NCBI GenBank assembly: GCA_031264075.1
Contig: JAISEO010000089.1
Location: 1 to 32,289, forward strand
From: Coriobacteriales bacterium
GTDB lineage: Bacteria; Actinomycetota; Coriobacteriia; Coriobacteriales; UBA8131
Direction of reading: 5' to 3'
DNA: 32,289 nt
In this document: positions 14,733 to 23,440 of the stretch, in pieces
Position numbering within the stretch: position 1 is the stretch's first letter
How the letters are laid out: each line of letters opens with the position of its first letter
Program-made: the position numbers and the translations under genes
The notes under the pieces: model-generated
The model's database searches: none
Told to the model about the DNA's origin: nothing
The model's input: the letters and a program-made list of their open reading frames with translations, nothing else

Positions 14733-14935
14733 ATATTCCGACTCTTTCCTTCTTGGTGCGCCAGGGCACCGATCCTTCTCTGTCGTCCCTGGATAGCCTT
14801 ATTTTACCATCTCCTCTGTTTCAGGACTGGATTGCCGGTAGCACTGACAGAGAGGGGCTGAACCTCCGCCATGAGGCGGGGTGCCGGGCTTCCTCTGGGG
14901 CTTTCCGTGGTGTTTCCCAGAAGCGCAGGGCTTGC
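14733..14935 (-). other. Non-coding leader of the solute-binding gene, hairpin-rich
   Basis: No gene fits here. On the minus strand it can form several hairpins: CCGCC/GGCGG with a 4-nt loop (around 14864-14880), TCTGGG/CCCAGA (around 14893-14923), and CCAGGG (14761-14766) with CCCTGG (14787-14792). A weak -10-like TAAAAT lies at 14801-14806. It doubles as the 3' flank of the upstream surface operon. I tested cobalamin-type consensus boxes by eye and found no convincing match. Confidence 0.4.
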
Positions 14936-17722
14936 CTATGACATGTAGACCGCCCTCAGGGCCTCTTGCAGACTGTCCGGCACCGCGCTGCTCCCGCCCA
15001 GTATGTGCACACGCTTGATGACGCTCTTGTGTTGTGCGACGAAGGCATCCAGGGCATAGCGTCCAGTTCCGTCTGGGGTTTCGGCCATCAGCAGCAGTAC
15101 CGTGCCTATCTTGCTGGCAAAGGCACCGCCCGAGAGCGCGTCGGCATAGTTCAATCCGGTGGCAACCGCCAGGTTGTTGAAGCCCAGCACGCCGTTGCTG
15201 TGCAGGACGGAGTACTCCGCCACGGCCACGCTGGTCTCGTAGCGGGTCTGGCCGGCGATACGATACGAGGACAGGCCGATCTGCGCGAGCTGCTGTTCCA
15301 CCACCTGCGGCACCGCGGCATCGCCGCCAATCAGCAGGACCTCGGTAAAGCCACCGGTGCTCAGTGCCTCGAGCGTGTCCGCGTTAAGCCCAACTCCCTG
15401 CCGGGAGAGGAAGATGGGTGCATTGATGGCATGGCTCAAGGGCGACACACTGAGTGCGTCGGCAAAGCCGTCTCCACTGGCCACCACGGCAACCGTGCTC
15501 CAGTGCTCCGTGTTGCCCGCCGCGATCCTTCCCTCCTGGTATATCTCGAGCGCGGTCTCAACGCGGCCCTCACCGGCGAGGCGCCTGACGGTCTTGCCGC
15601 TGAACACGGCACGCAGGCTGTCCTCCACCTGCTGCGAGAGAGCGGCCGTGCCACCCACGAGATAGATGGTATCCGGATTGAGACTCGCGATGCTTGCCTG
15701 CGTCACGGAGGACAGCTCACCCGAATCGCTCAGGATGATGGGGGCGTCGTTGATGCCGGCCAGACCCGCCGCGGCCAGCGCATCGGGAAAGGCCCAGGCG
15801 GTGGCCACGATGACGGTATCGGTGTCTGTGCTCGAGAAGGCGGAATTGTTTACCGCGGCCGAGGTCTCGACGCGTCCTTCTCCGGCGAGTCGGGTGGGCT
15901 CCTGTGGGAGCACGGGAGTATTCGGCTCGTTGCCTCCATTGCCTCCGTTGCCACCATTACCTCCGTTGCCCCCGTTACCTCCATTGCCTCCGTTATCTCC
16001 GTTGCCCCCGTTGCTCCCGCCTTCCTCCTTCTTGGGCACGTAGGTCCCGGGCTTCTGCGCCGCGGTAAAGGTGCGGTAGGCCACGGTGAGGGCCGTTGCG
16101 GCTTCAAGGATGTCCTCATCGCTGATATCCATGAGCTCAACCACGGCTGCGCTGGGAATCATCTGGCTGGGCGCACCATCACCACCGCTCTCCTCGCCAT
16201 CGCCGTCGCTCTCCGCACCGTCGTCATCACCCTCCCCGTCATCGTCATCGCTCTCGGCCTCCTCGTCATCGCTCTCAACCACCGCGCGTGCCACGGCGAG
16301 GGCGGCCATATAGTCATCGAGCACCCGCTGGGTAACCCACGGCTTGCCTTTGATCACCTCGCTTCCGTCAACGCTCACCGTAATGGCTTCGGCGGCGGTT
16401 TCGGCGGCGTCAACGCTGGCAGCAAGCCCCTCCGGGGTGAGGGTCAGGCCCAGGTCAAACTCCCCTGCAAAGTCGTTGTAGCCATAGAGGTAGCGGTCGC
16501 TCCCTACCGAGACGATATGGGTGCCTATGCTGCCTTCCCTGTCACTCTTCGGAACAAAGAGGTACAGGGTGTTGTCCGTGTCCGGTACCCAGTTGTTGGG
16601 GGTAAAGCTGATATTCTCGACATACTGGGTGCGGTAGAGATTGCCCGTGTAGAGGGGCTCGTTCGCGTCGTCAACCGTGACGCTGACGGGCTGAGAGTCC
16701 TTATACGCGGAGGCATCAAAACGCAGGAGGGCAAGGGGGTCGTCAGCGAGGTTCTTGATGGTGGACTTGATGGTGCGCGGGGTGATGAGATCGTCGTAGC
16801 TCGTAAGCCCCCAGACGTTGCTTTGGCCGTCGATGGGGTTATTGGTATTCTTGCCGGCCACCGTCTTGATGGAGCCGCCTGAGACGATGAGCTCACCCTG
16901 TTCAGCGTTGGTACTGCTGCCAAAGGCAGGGCCCTCCCAGTCGCTGAAGAGGTAGAGTTGTCCGCCGGTAACGTGGACCCTGCCCGCCGTGCCCTGCTTG
17001 CTTCCGCCGATGGCGGCCCCGTGGGCATTGGCCTCGACGAAGAGCGTGCCGCCGCTGATGGTGATGTCGTTGGCGATCTGGCTGGTGTGGTCGTTGCCGA
17101 TGACCGCGCCGACCTTTGAACCCTTGAAGAACCAGTTGCCGCCGACGAAGTGCATCTCGCCACTCCGCTCGCCGCCGTTGCTGCCGACGGCACAACCCTC
17201 GCGGTGCTTGTAGATATAGAACTTGGAGTCGGGGTCGCCGTCAAAGGTCGCCTCTGCATTGGGCCCGACCCGGATGACCGCCTGGGACTCCATGACTCCA
17301 TCGCCGTCGAGCAGATTGGTGCCCTTGCTGTACAGCCTTCCCTCGCCCAGAAACTCGATGGCATTGATATTCTGGTTGTTATTGTTTATCCATATATCCT
17401 GCAAACACAAGGTTGCGCCTTTGCCCACACGGATCGTCAGTCCACTGTAATAGCTCTTGTCCTGGTAAGAGACACCTCTGCCGATGATGGTGACATCGAC
17501 GTTATCGCCGAGTGTTATCGTGCCGGAAACAGCGGGAGCCAAGTGATAGGTGTCTCCGTTTTCTTCAACATATGCCGCATCGATTACCACGCCTCCCCAA
17601 AGAACGTCGTCGGCATACGCCTCACTCGCGGCAAACGCGGGCACGAGGGCGCAGGCGAGCACGAGCGAAAGGAGCAGTCTCGCGAATCTGCTGGTGAAGG
17701 TTGTGGTGTGAGTTGCTTTCAT
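14936..17722 (-). CDS. Secreted surface protein: parallel-beta-like domain, acidic and Gly/Asn linkers, three CWB2 repeats
   Basis: 928 aa. A signal peptide (residues 1 to about 37, ending SEAYA) precedes about 300 residues of short repeated strands with glycine turns (GVSYQDKSYYSGLTIRVGKG, ISGGTLFVEANAHGAAIGGS, VSGGSIKTVAG). These resemble right-handed beta-helix or carbohydrate-binding surface domains. Then come a helical segment, a very acidic tract (near residues 485-515), a (N-G-G)n linker (near 568-598), and three CWB2 modules from about 609 (RLAGEGRVETS, RLAGEGRVETA, RIAGQTRYETS). CWB2 modules anchor proteins noncovalently to secondary wall polymers. GGAGGAA inside the preceding gene provides the ribosome binding site, and only 2 nt separate the genes. 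Ligand unknown. Confidence 0.87.
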   Translation of the reverse strand: MKATHTTTFTSRFARLLLSLVLACALVPAFAASEAYADDVLWGGVVIDAAYVEENGDTYHLAPAVSGTITLGDNVDVTIIGRGVSYQDKSYYSGLTIRVGKGATLCLQDIWINNNNQNINAIEFLGEGRLYSKGTNLLDGDGVMESQAVIRVGPNAEATFDGDPDSKFYIYKHREGCAVGSNGGERSGEMHFVGGNWFFKGSKVGAVIGNDHTSQIANDITISGGTLFVEANAHGAAIGGSKQGTAGRVHVTGGQLYLFSDWEGPAFGSSTNAEQGELIVSGGSIKTVAGKNTNNPIDGQSNVWGLTSYDDLITPRTIKSTIKNLADDPLALLRFDASAYKDSQPVSVTVDDANEPLYTGNLYRTQYVENISFTPNNWVPDTDNTLYLFVPKSDREGSIGTHIVSVGSDRYLYGYNDFAGEFDLGLTLTPEGLAASVDAAETAAEAITVSVDGSEVIKGKPWVTQRVLDDYMAALAVARAVVESDDEEAESDDDDGEGDDDGAESDGDGEESGGDGAPSQMIPSAAVVELMDISDEDILEAATALTVAYRTFTAAQKPGTYVPKKEEGGSNGGNGDNGGNGGNGGNGGNGGNGGNGGNEPNTPVLPQEPTRLAGEGRVETSAAVNNSAFSSTDTDTVIVATAWAFPDALAAAGLAGINDAPIILSDSGELSSVTQASIASLNPDTIYLVGGTAALSQQVEDSLRAVFSGKTVRRLAGEGRVETALEIYQEGRIAAGNTEHWSTVAVVASGDGFADALSVSPLSHAINAPIFLSRQGVGLNADTLEALSTGGFTEVLLIGGDAAVPQVVEQQLAQIGLSSYRIAGQTRYETSVAVAEYSVLHSNGVLGFNNLAVATGLNYADALSGGAFASKIGTVLLLMAETPDGTGRYALDAFVAQHKSVIKRVHILGGSSAVPDSLQEALRAVYMS
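15930..16019 (-). repeat. Ten tandem 9-bp units encoding an Asn-Gly-Gly linker
   Basis: Variants of TTGCCTCCA/G on the + strand repeat about ten times in frame and encode NGDNGG followed by NGG repeats in the surface protein just before the CWB2 anchor. Being a multiple of three, slippage would change linker length without shifting the frame. Confidence 0.85.
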
Positions 17723-17724
17723 GC

Positions 17725-18513
17725 TTATTCCTCCGTTGTCTCTGTGGTCGCCTCTGGGCTGCCTTCTGTGGTGCCCTCCTCGGCACCTGCTACGCTGAAT
17801 ACCTCTATATCTGCCAACTCGCGGAGCCTGCCCATGTAGGTGGCGAGCTTATCGGCGGGATCCTCCAGGTCTGCCAGGTCGGGATAACTGTCATCGATAA
17901 CGCTTTGGAGCTGCTGGTAGAAGAGTGCCGTCTTGGTCTCGTCGCGGTACTGCGCCTCGCTGTAGCCCATCCGCTCCAGGGCGGCAAGCCAGTCCTTCTC
18001 GGAGGCATAGCCTCGCTTGATGTCGGCGAGAGCCGCCTTAACGTCCTCATCGGTGATGATGATGCCGTTTTCGAGCGCGGCCTGGTGTATCAGGGCATCG
18101 TCGATGAGTTCGCCCAGCACTCGCTCACGGTAGCTGGCAATACTGTAACCGCTGGCGAGCAGCCAGTCCGCCCACTCCTCATCGGAGGCAAGCGAAGGGT
18201 CGCCCGCACGGGTCTGGGCAATCCTCAGATCTATCTCCGAGTCCCGTATCTCCGTGCTGTTGACCGTGGCAGCCACAAGGTCCTCTGCCTCTTCACCCAC
18301 GGCCAGGCCCTCGGCGCCTGCCTGAGCGTCGGACGCGTCGTTTGAACAGGCGGGAAGCACCAGCAGCGCCAGCAGCAGACTGAGCAGCAGGGCCAGAGAC
18401 AGCAACAGCCCTGCCGCGGCGCCCGGTTTTCCCGCAAACCAGCGCGCTGCTGCCCGCGGTGCCGCGTGCGGTATGCCTCGGCCGGGCTCAGACGGCCTGT
18501 GCAACAGGGCCAT
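17725..18513 (-). CDS. Lipoprotein with SurA N-terminal-like chaperone domain
   Basis: 262 aa from ATG 18513 (ATG 18519 is also possible); AAAGG about 9 nt upstream supports 18513. The start overlaps the end of the 1650-aa gene by 26 nt. A basic N-terminus and long hydrophobic helix end in the lipobox LPACSND (Cys about 56). The mature part (VNSTEIRDSEIDLRIAQTRA, then helices around LIDDALIHQAALENGIIITDEDVKAALADIK) matches the SurA_N/PrsA-type substrate-binding domain. There is no parvulin proline-isomerase domain; the tail is a short Thr/Glu/Gly stretch. Set among three huge exported proteins in one operon, it is likely a dedicated extracytoplasmic folding factor (inference). Confidence 0.78.
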   Translation of the reverse strand: MALLHRPSEPGRGIPHAAPRAAARWFAGKPGAAAGLLLSLALLLSLLLALLVLPACSNDASDAQAGAEGLAVGEEAEDLVAATVNSTEIRDSEIDLRIAQTRAGDPSLASDEEWADWLLASGYSIASYRERVLGELIDDALIHQAALENGIIITDEDVKAALADIKRGYASEKDWLAALERMGYSEAQYRDETKTALFYQQLQSVIDDSYPDLADLEDPADKLATYMGRLRELADIEVFSVAGAEEGTTEGSPEATTETTEE

Positions 18514-21500
18514 GCCCATCCGCCTTTCCGGTCTTCTTCGTGCCGCCTCGGGCCGCGACAAAGTAGCGATACCGATAGATGCCACCGACAACCAGGGCCA
18601 CCAGGGCCAGAGACAGGGCCGACAGGGCCACTGCCGTGAGCGGCTCCGGTGAGCTGTTGTCAATGACTTCCGTGTCCGAGCCTATGGCAAACACCACGTA
18701 CTGGCCGCCGCTGCCGCCGCCGCCTACCTCGCCGCCCGCGACGACATCGGTGCCGAGCTCCTGCTCTGTACCGTCAAAACTGAGGCCGATGGCATTGGCC
18801 GTACCGCGCTGGCCACCCTCGCGCAGGCTGTTGCCCGGGCCGGACCCGAGCCCCACGCCGGTGCCCGTGCCGCCGCCGCCGCCTCCGCCGGTGCCGATTG
18901 AGCGGCCGACGCCGAGCTGCACGAGGCCGCTGTAGTTGCCCTGGCCGGATACGAAGGCCTGGGTTGTGGCGGTGGACTTGCGCACGGTCAGGGCGTAGTC
19001 CTCACCCTCCGCGAGCCTCTGGGCATTCTGCCGGTCCAGCAGGGTGAGGTCGGAGCGCGTTCCCGCGTCATCCACGGTAACCGAGCCGGAGATGTCACAC
19101 CGCGCGAGCGGTGCCTGCAGGATGTTGAAGCTGGCCAGAGCCTCGCCGGTGTAGATGTCCCTGCCGCGCACCACCACCTGGGCCGGGGCCCCGTCGCGCT
19201 TGGCATTGGCATTGACGTTATTGCGGTAGAGGAGGATATAGTCCGCGCCCTCCCGCGCGACGGTCGTCTGGCCCCTGAAGGTGATGGTGACCCGTACCTG
19301 AGGGGTCTTGGGCGCACCGTCGTAGACATAGCTGTTGGCGCCCAGGAACTGTATGTCCATGACCTGCGCGCTGTCGAGGAAGCCGGTGATGTTGAAGTAG
19401 ACATTGTTCTGCCCGGCATAGTCGTTGATGCCTATGAGATGGATGGAGGCCGTGCCCTGCCTCCGGTTGTTGGCATAGCCGTCGCCGTATATGCCCACCG
19501 AGCTGTCAAACACATAGTCCAGGTCCAGACGGAGCACCGTACCGCCGGGCATGGTGAGCACGGGCACGGGTTTGATGTAGGCTCCGGTGTAGTCGTAACT
19601 CGCCTCCACTCCGCTCACGCGGGCCTGGGAGAGGTCGTAGCCGCCGTAGGCGTAGTAGGAATCGGTGGTGCGGGAGGCGAGCGAGTAACCCGGCTCGTAG
19701 CGCCAGGCCCGGTTGCTGCCCAGATACGGCGCGCGGCCGAGTGCAACGAGATCCTCGCACACCAGGGCGAAACTCATATACCGGCCTTCGTTGAAGTCGG
19801 CGACGGTGCGATAGAAGGTGATGGTGAAGTACTGGTAGTAGTTGCGGCCGTACTCGTTGTAGGTGGTAAAATCGCCGCCTCCCGATTGGATGAAGTTGGT
19901 GACGGTGGAAGACTTCTTGCTACGGAAGACGACCTGCGTGAGAACGCCCATATGCTCGCGATCGCGGTAGAGGTTAAAGGCGTTATTGCCAAAGGTCACG
20001 CTGCTGGCATTGCCGTTGAAGGTTATGGAGCTCACAGCGCTACAGTTCTGGTAGGCACGCTCGCCCACCCGCTCAAGGCTCACGGGCAGTTCGATGCTGC
20101 CCAGATTGTAGCAAAGGAGGAAGGCACCGTTGCCGATAGAGCGCACAGGGCCGGGCAGCGCAATGGCCCGCAACTCTAGGCAACGCTCGAAGGCGGAATC
20201 GCCTATCTGGGTGAGCTGTGAGGGGAGGTTCACAGAGACGAGCAGCCCGCAGCTGGCAAAGGCCGCGACAGGCAGCACGCTCAGCCTCGAGCCGTTGGCA
20301 AACTGTGCCGACTTCAGGGCGCTACAGTTGGCAAAGGCGTAGTCGCCCATGCTTGCCACGGCGGCAGGCACCGTAATGCTCGCCAGTCTCTGGCAGAAGG
20401 CAAAGGCATAGGTACCCAGGGAGGTAATCGAAGAGCTCAGGGAGATGCCGGTGATGTACTGGCACGATTCAAACCGCGTACTGGCGCCAAAGGCATAGTC
20501 CGTCAGCGCTATCACCTGGTAGCTGTTCTCCTCCATGTCGCTCACCTGCGGCGGAATGACGGGCACGCCCTTGATGGACTGATGGATGGCCGGGGCCCCG
20601 TTAACGCCGAGCCCCACGGCGACCGTGCCGGTATGGGCCTCCTCGTCCAGGCTCAGTATCTTGAACCAGCAGTCTGTCGTAGTGATATCCGGGTTTTCCC
20701 GTATCGTAATGGGCGCCTTGAAGCCGATGCCGTCGGCAAAGACCACACAGGAGTCCGCCAGCGGGATGTCGCCGCCAAAGCCCTCCTCGTAGGCCCAGCC
20801 AAAACCGAGCGCGAGAGGCGGCACCGGGCCGCCGGAGCGCACATCGCTCTCCGCGAGCCGGTCGAGCAGCGCCCGCTGCTTTACGACGAGCGTGGCCGCG
20901 CGGTTGTTGATGTCGCGGTCGTGCTTGCTGTCGTAGTAGACCACCGTGTAGTAGACCGTGGGATTGGACACGCCAAAGCTGAGATTGGCCTTCTTGCCGC
21001 CAAACACGACGAGCCTGATGTTGGAACAGCCGAAGAACAGGCCGTTGTCAACTATCTTGGAAGCATCGGAGGCAAAGTAGATATTGGTGAGGTTGGTGCA
21101 GCGCGCAAAGGCGCCCGCACCCATGCTCGTCACGCTCTTGGGGATGGTGATGGTTACGAAGCGCGAGCAATCCTGGAAAGCACCCGCGCCCAGGGCCGTG
21201 ACGGTGTAGTACAGCACATCGGGGCCGCTCACCTGCTCGGGCACGGTTATCGCGCCCATCGTCGTAGCAGCTATCGCGGGCGCCGCCACGGTGACGGTAC
21301 CGGGCCGGGTACCGTCGGCCCTGGCCGTGACCGTATAGCTGACCGGCACCTGCTCGACGGTATTGGCCGTAAAGCTGGCACCCACCGTAAGCGGGGCCGT
21401 AGCCGCCTGGGCATAGGCATAGAAGGAGTCCGTCATCTCCGCACTGAGCGAGTAGGGCTCCCCCACGGACTTCTCCTCATAGATCCAGCGCTGGTCGCTC

Positions 21501-23440
21501 GGCGGTGCGGGGATGGAGCCCAGGTAGATGCTGCTGCCCGTGGCGGTCTCCGGCACCGAGTTGGCCCTGAGGATGAACTGGGTGCGCGGCGAGACAGCGG
21601 GGTCCAGCGCGTCCGCCCTGGTGTTGTAGAAGGCGATGGTGTAGTACACCGTGGGCAGCGAGGCGAAGAAGTTGAGGGTCTTGGACTTCTTGCCCATGTA
21701 GACGACCGCGCTGATGCTGTCACAGAGCGCGAAGGTCGAGGACAGCGAGCTGAGCCGGGAGGCGTCGCCCCTGAAGACAACCGTGCGGAGCGCGAGGCAT
21801 TCCTGAAAGCTCGAAGAGCCCAGAGAGGTGGTGGAGCGGGGCACCTGGAGGGTCACGAGGCTTGTGCAGCCCTGAAAGGCGGAGTTTCCTATCGAGCGTA
21901 TGCTGTTGGGCAGGTTGATGGAATACAGGCGTGGGCATTCCTGAAAGAGGGAGGCCTGGATGTTCATCATCTGGGAGCTGGCGTCAAAGTCCACTTGCGC
22001 GAGCTGCAAACACTGCATGAATACCGCCGAGCCCAGATAGGTGAGGGTGGCGGGAATAGAGACGGAGGTCAGGCCGCTGTACCAGAAGCAGTAGGTCTCG
22101 ATGCTTCTGAGAGAGGCAGGAAACTCGATGCCCTCCAGGGCTGTGCAGTAGGCAAAGCCCATGCTGGGGAGTTCGGCAATGACGCAGTTGCTCTCAAAGC
22201 CCACGTAGTTGAGGCTTCCACACCGGGAGAAGGCGTTGTTGCCCAGCGTACGCAGACTCCGGGGGATGAGGAACTCAATGAGACCGCTCTCAGAAAATGC
22301 CGATGAGCCTATTGAGCTGACAGGACCGGCGAGACTCACCGTGCGCAGCTTAAGACACCGGGAGAAGGCGTAACTGCCGATGGTGGTTATCTGACTGGGC
22401 AGTGCCACCGCGCCGGTGAGGCCGGTCGCAGCGAACATGGAGTCGGTTATGACCGTGAACCCGCCACCCTCAGGGATACTCACCGAGGCCAGCTTTATCG
22501 AAGATTCGAAGACGGAACTCCCCACCACAGAGACGGATCGGGGAAAGACGAACTCCTCCAGGGTGTTGAGCCGGGAAAAGGCGTAGCTCCCTATGATACT
22601 GATGCCCTCCGCCACATTGACGACAGAGACACTGTAGGGTTTTACATCCAGGCCGCTTATCATCGGGTAGAAGGCAAAGTCGGCGACGGCGGTGACCTTA
22701 TAGATGAGGCCCTGGTACTCCACGCTCTCGGGGATACTGATGGTTCCCGTAAAGCTGGGCGTGACCGTGTAGTCGGGGCTGTCGTAGGGGAGCGAGCGGC
22801 CCGTGCCAACCTGTACGGTGTTGGAACCGGTTATCTGGTAGAGCACGCTGATGCCCTCGTCCGAATTGTCACGAAAGGTGTCGCCCGTGGCAAGCGGCGC
22901 TACGACGGGCTCCTCGGAAGTGGGGTTCTCGGCCCACCCAGCTTCCTCGGCCCGGGCGATGGCCTCGGCGAGTGAGGTCTTTACGAGCTCTCCCCTGCGG
23001 CCCTGCTCTGCCTCGACACCGCTGGTCCCGGTGGAGGGCTCCGTGTCGGGAGAAGCTCCGTCCGCTTCCTCCTCGCCTTCGGGCACACGCGCATCCTCGT
23101 CGGACGCGCCATTGTCTTCCGTAGCGGGGGTATCGGGCTCAGGCGAGTCGGTGTCGGCAGGAGCTGGTGGGGTTTCGCCCTCCGGCGCGGGGCTGGCCTC
23201 GTCCTGTCCGGTCTCCCACGTGGCGCTCTCGCCTATCTCACCAAAGGCAGAGCCGGTACCGTCAGGAGCGCTGCTCGCGGAGGCCGGCGTATGGGCCTTC
23301 TGGGAGGGCGCCGTGCCCTGGGTACTCGAACTGCCCTGGCCGCCCTGGCCACTCTGGGCAAAGGCCGGCGTCACCAGCAGGCCGCTTATCAGTACCACGG
23401 AGAGCAGCACGCTCAGACAACGGGAGAGGCAGTTCTTCAT
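18488..23440 (-). CDS. 1650-aa BspA-type leucine-rich-repeat surface protein with C-terminal membrane anchor
   Basis: A signal peptide (1-28, ending PAFA) is followed by a Pro/Glu/Ser-rich acidic linker to about residue 150. Three LRR_5 arrays follow with the 'IGSYAFSxCxxLxxVxLP' pattern, for example ITTIGSYAFSRCLKLRTVSL. Each array is introduced by a conserved preamble and closed by a connector (YYTIAFYNT near 601, YYTVVYYDS near 832, YFTITFYRT near 1206) that ends in W-x-YE and DSxYAY. Near the C-terminus there is an Ig/MBG-like segment (FLGANSYVYDGAPKTPQVRV), a Gly-rich spacer, and a membrane helix (ALSALSLALVALVVGGIY) with a basic tail. No LPXTG motif is present. GGGAGGTG precedes the start, which overlaps the upstream stop as ATGA. 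Such proteins often mediate adhesion. Confidence 0.9.
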   Translation of the reverse strand: MKNCLSRCLSVLLSVVLISGLLVTPAFAQSGQGGQGSSSTQGTAPSQKAHTPASASSAPDGTGSAFGEIGESATWETGQDEASPAPEGETPPAPADTDSPEPDTPATEDNGASDEDARVPEGEEEADGASPDTEPSTGTSGVEAEQGRRGELVKTSLAEAIARAEEAGWAENPTSEEPVVAPLATGDTFRDNSDEGISVLYQITGSNTVQVGTGRSLPYDSPDYTVTPSFTGTISIPESVEYQGLIYKVTAVADFAFYPMISGLDVKPYSVSVVNVAEGISIIGSYAFSRLNTLEEFVFPRSVSVVGSSVFESSIKLASVSIPEGGGFTVITDSMFAATGLTGAVALPSQITTIGSYAFSRCLKLRTVSLAGPVSSIGSSAFSESGLIEFLIPRSLRTLGNNAFSRCGSLNYVGFESNCVIAELPSMGFAYCTALEGIEFPASLRSIETYCFWYSGLTSVSIPATLTYLGSAVFMQCLQLAQVDFDASSQMMNIQASLFQECPRLYSINLPNSIRSIGNSAFQGCTSLVTLQVPRSTTSLGSSSFQECLALRTVVFRGDASRLSSLSSTFALCDSISAVVYMGKKSKTLNFFASLPTVYYTIAFYNTRADALDPAVSPRTQFILRANSVPETATGSSIYLGSIPAPPSDQRWIYEEKSVGEPYSLSAEMTDSFYAYAQAATAPLTVGASFTANTVEQVPVSYTVTARADGTRPGTVTVAAPAIAATTMGAITVPEQVSGPDVLYYTVTALGAGAFQDCSRFVTITIPKSVTSMGAGAFARCTNLTNIYFASDASKIVDNGLFFGCSNIRLVVFGGKKANLSFGVSNPTVYYTVVYYDSKHDRDINNRAATLVVKQRALLDRLAESDVRSGGPVPPLALGFGWAYEEGFGGDIPLADSCVVFADGIGFKAPITIRENPDITTTDCWFKILSLDEEAHTGTVAVGLGVNGAPAIHQSIKGVPVIPPQVSDMEENSYQVIALTDYAFGASTRFESCQYITGISLSSSITSLGTYAFAFCQRLASITVPAAVASMGDYAFANCSALKSAQFANGSRLSVLPVAAFASCGLLVSVNLPSQLTQIGDSAFERCLELRAIALPGPVRSIGNGAFLLCYNLGSIELPVSLERVGERAYQNCSAVSSITFNGNASSVTFGNNAFNLYRDREHMGVLTQVVFRSKKSSTVTNFIQSGGGDFTTYNEYGRNYYQYFTITFYRTVADFNEGRYMSFALVCEDLVALGRAPYLGSNRAWRYEPGYSLASRTTDSYYAYGGYDLSQARVSGVEASYDYTGAYIKPVPVLTMPGGTVLRLDLDYVFDSSVGIYGDGYANNRRQGTASIHLIGINDYAGQNNVYFNITGFLDSAQVMDIQFLGANSYVYDGAPKTPQVRVTITFRGQTTVAREGADYILLYRNNVNANAKRDGAPAQVVVRGRDIYTGEALASFNILQAPLARCDISGSVTVDDAGTRSDLTLLDRQNAQRLAEGEDYALTVRKSTATTQAFVSGQGNYSGLVQLGVGRSIGTGGGGGGGTGTGVGLGSGPGNSLREGGQRGTANAIGLSFDGTEQELGTDVVAGGEVGGGGSGGQYVVFAIGSDTEVIDNSSPEPLTAVALSALSLALVALVVGGIYRYRYFVAARGGTKKTGKADGHGPVAQAV

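Noticed and set aside
13467-14861. 464-codon + strand frame over the solute-binding gene
   Set aside because: Antisense shadow of a well-supported lipoprotein; no start context and no domain.
14840-14935. Possible cobalamin-type riboswitch before the solute-binding gene
   Set aside because: Only short GC-rich hairpins are present; the conserved B12-box-like segments could not be aligned.
15930-16019. CRISPR-like regular repeats
   Set aside because: The 9-bp units are tandem, in frame and without spacers; they encode a Gly/Asn linker.
18488-18700. Sortase (LPXTG) anchor in the 1650-aa protein
   Set aside because: No LPXTG-type motif precedes the C-terminal membrane helix; the tail after it is about 25 residues and contains no typical sorting signal.
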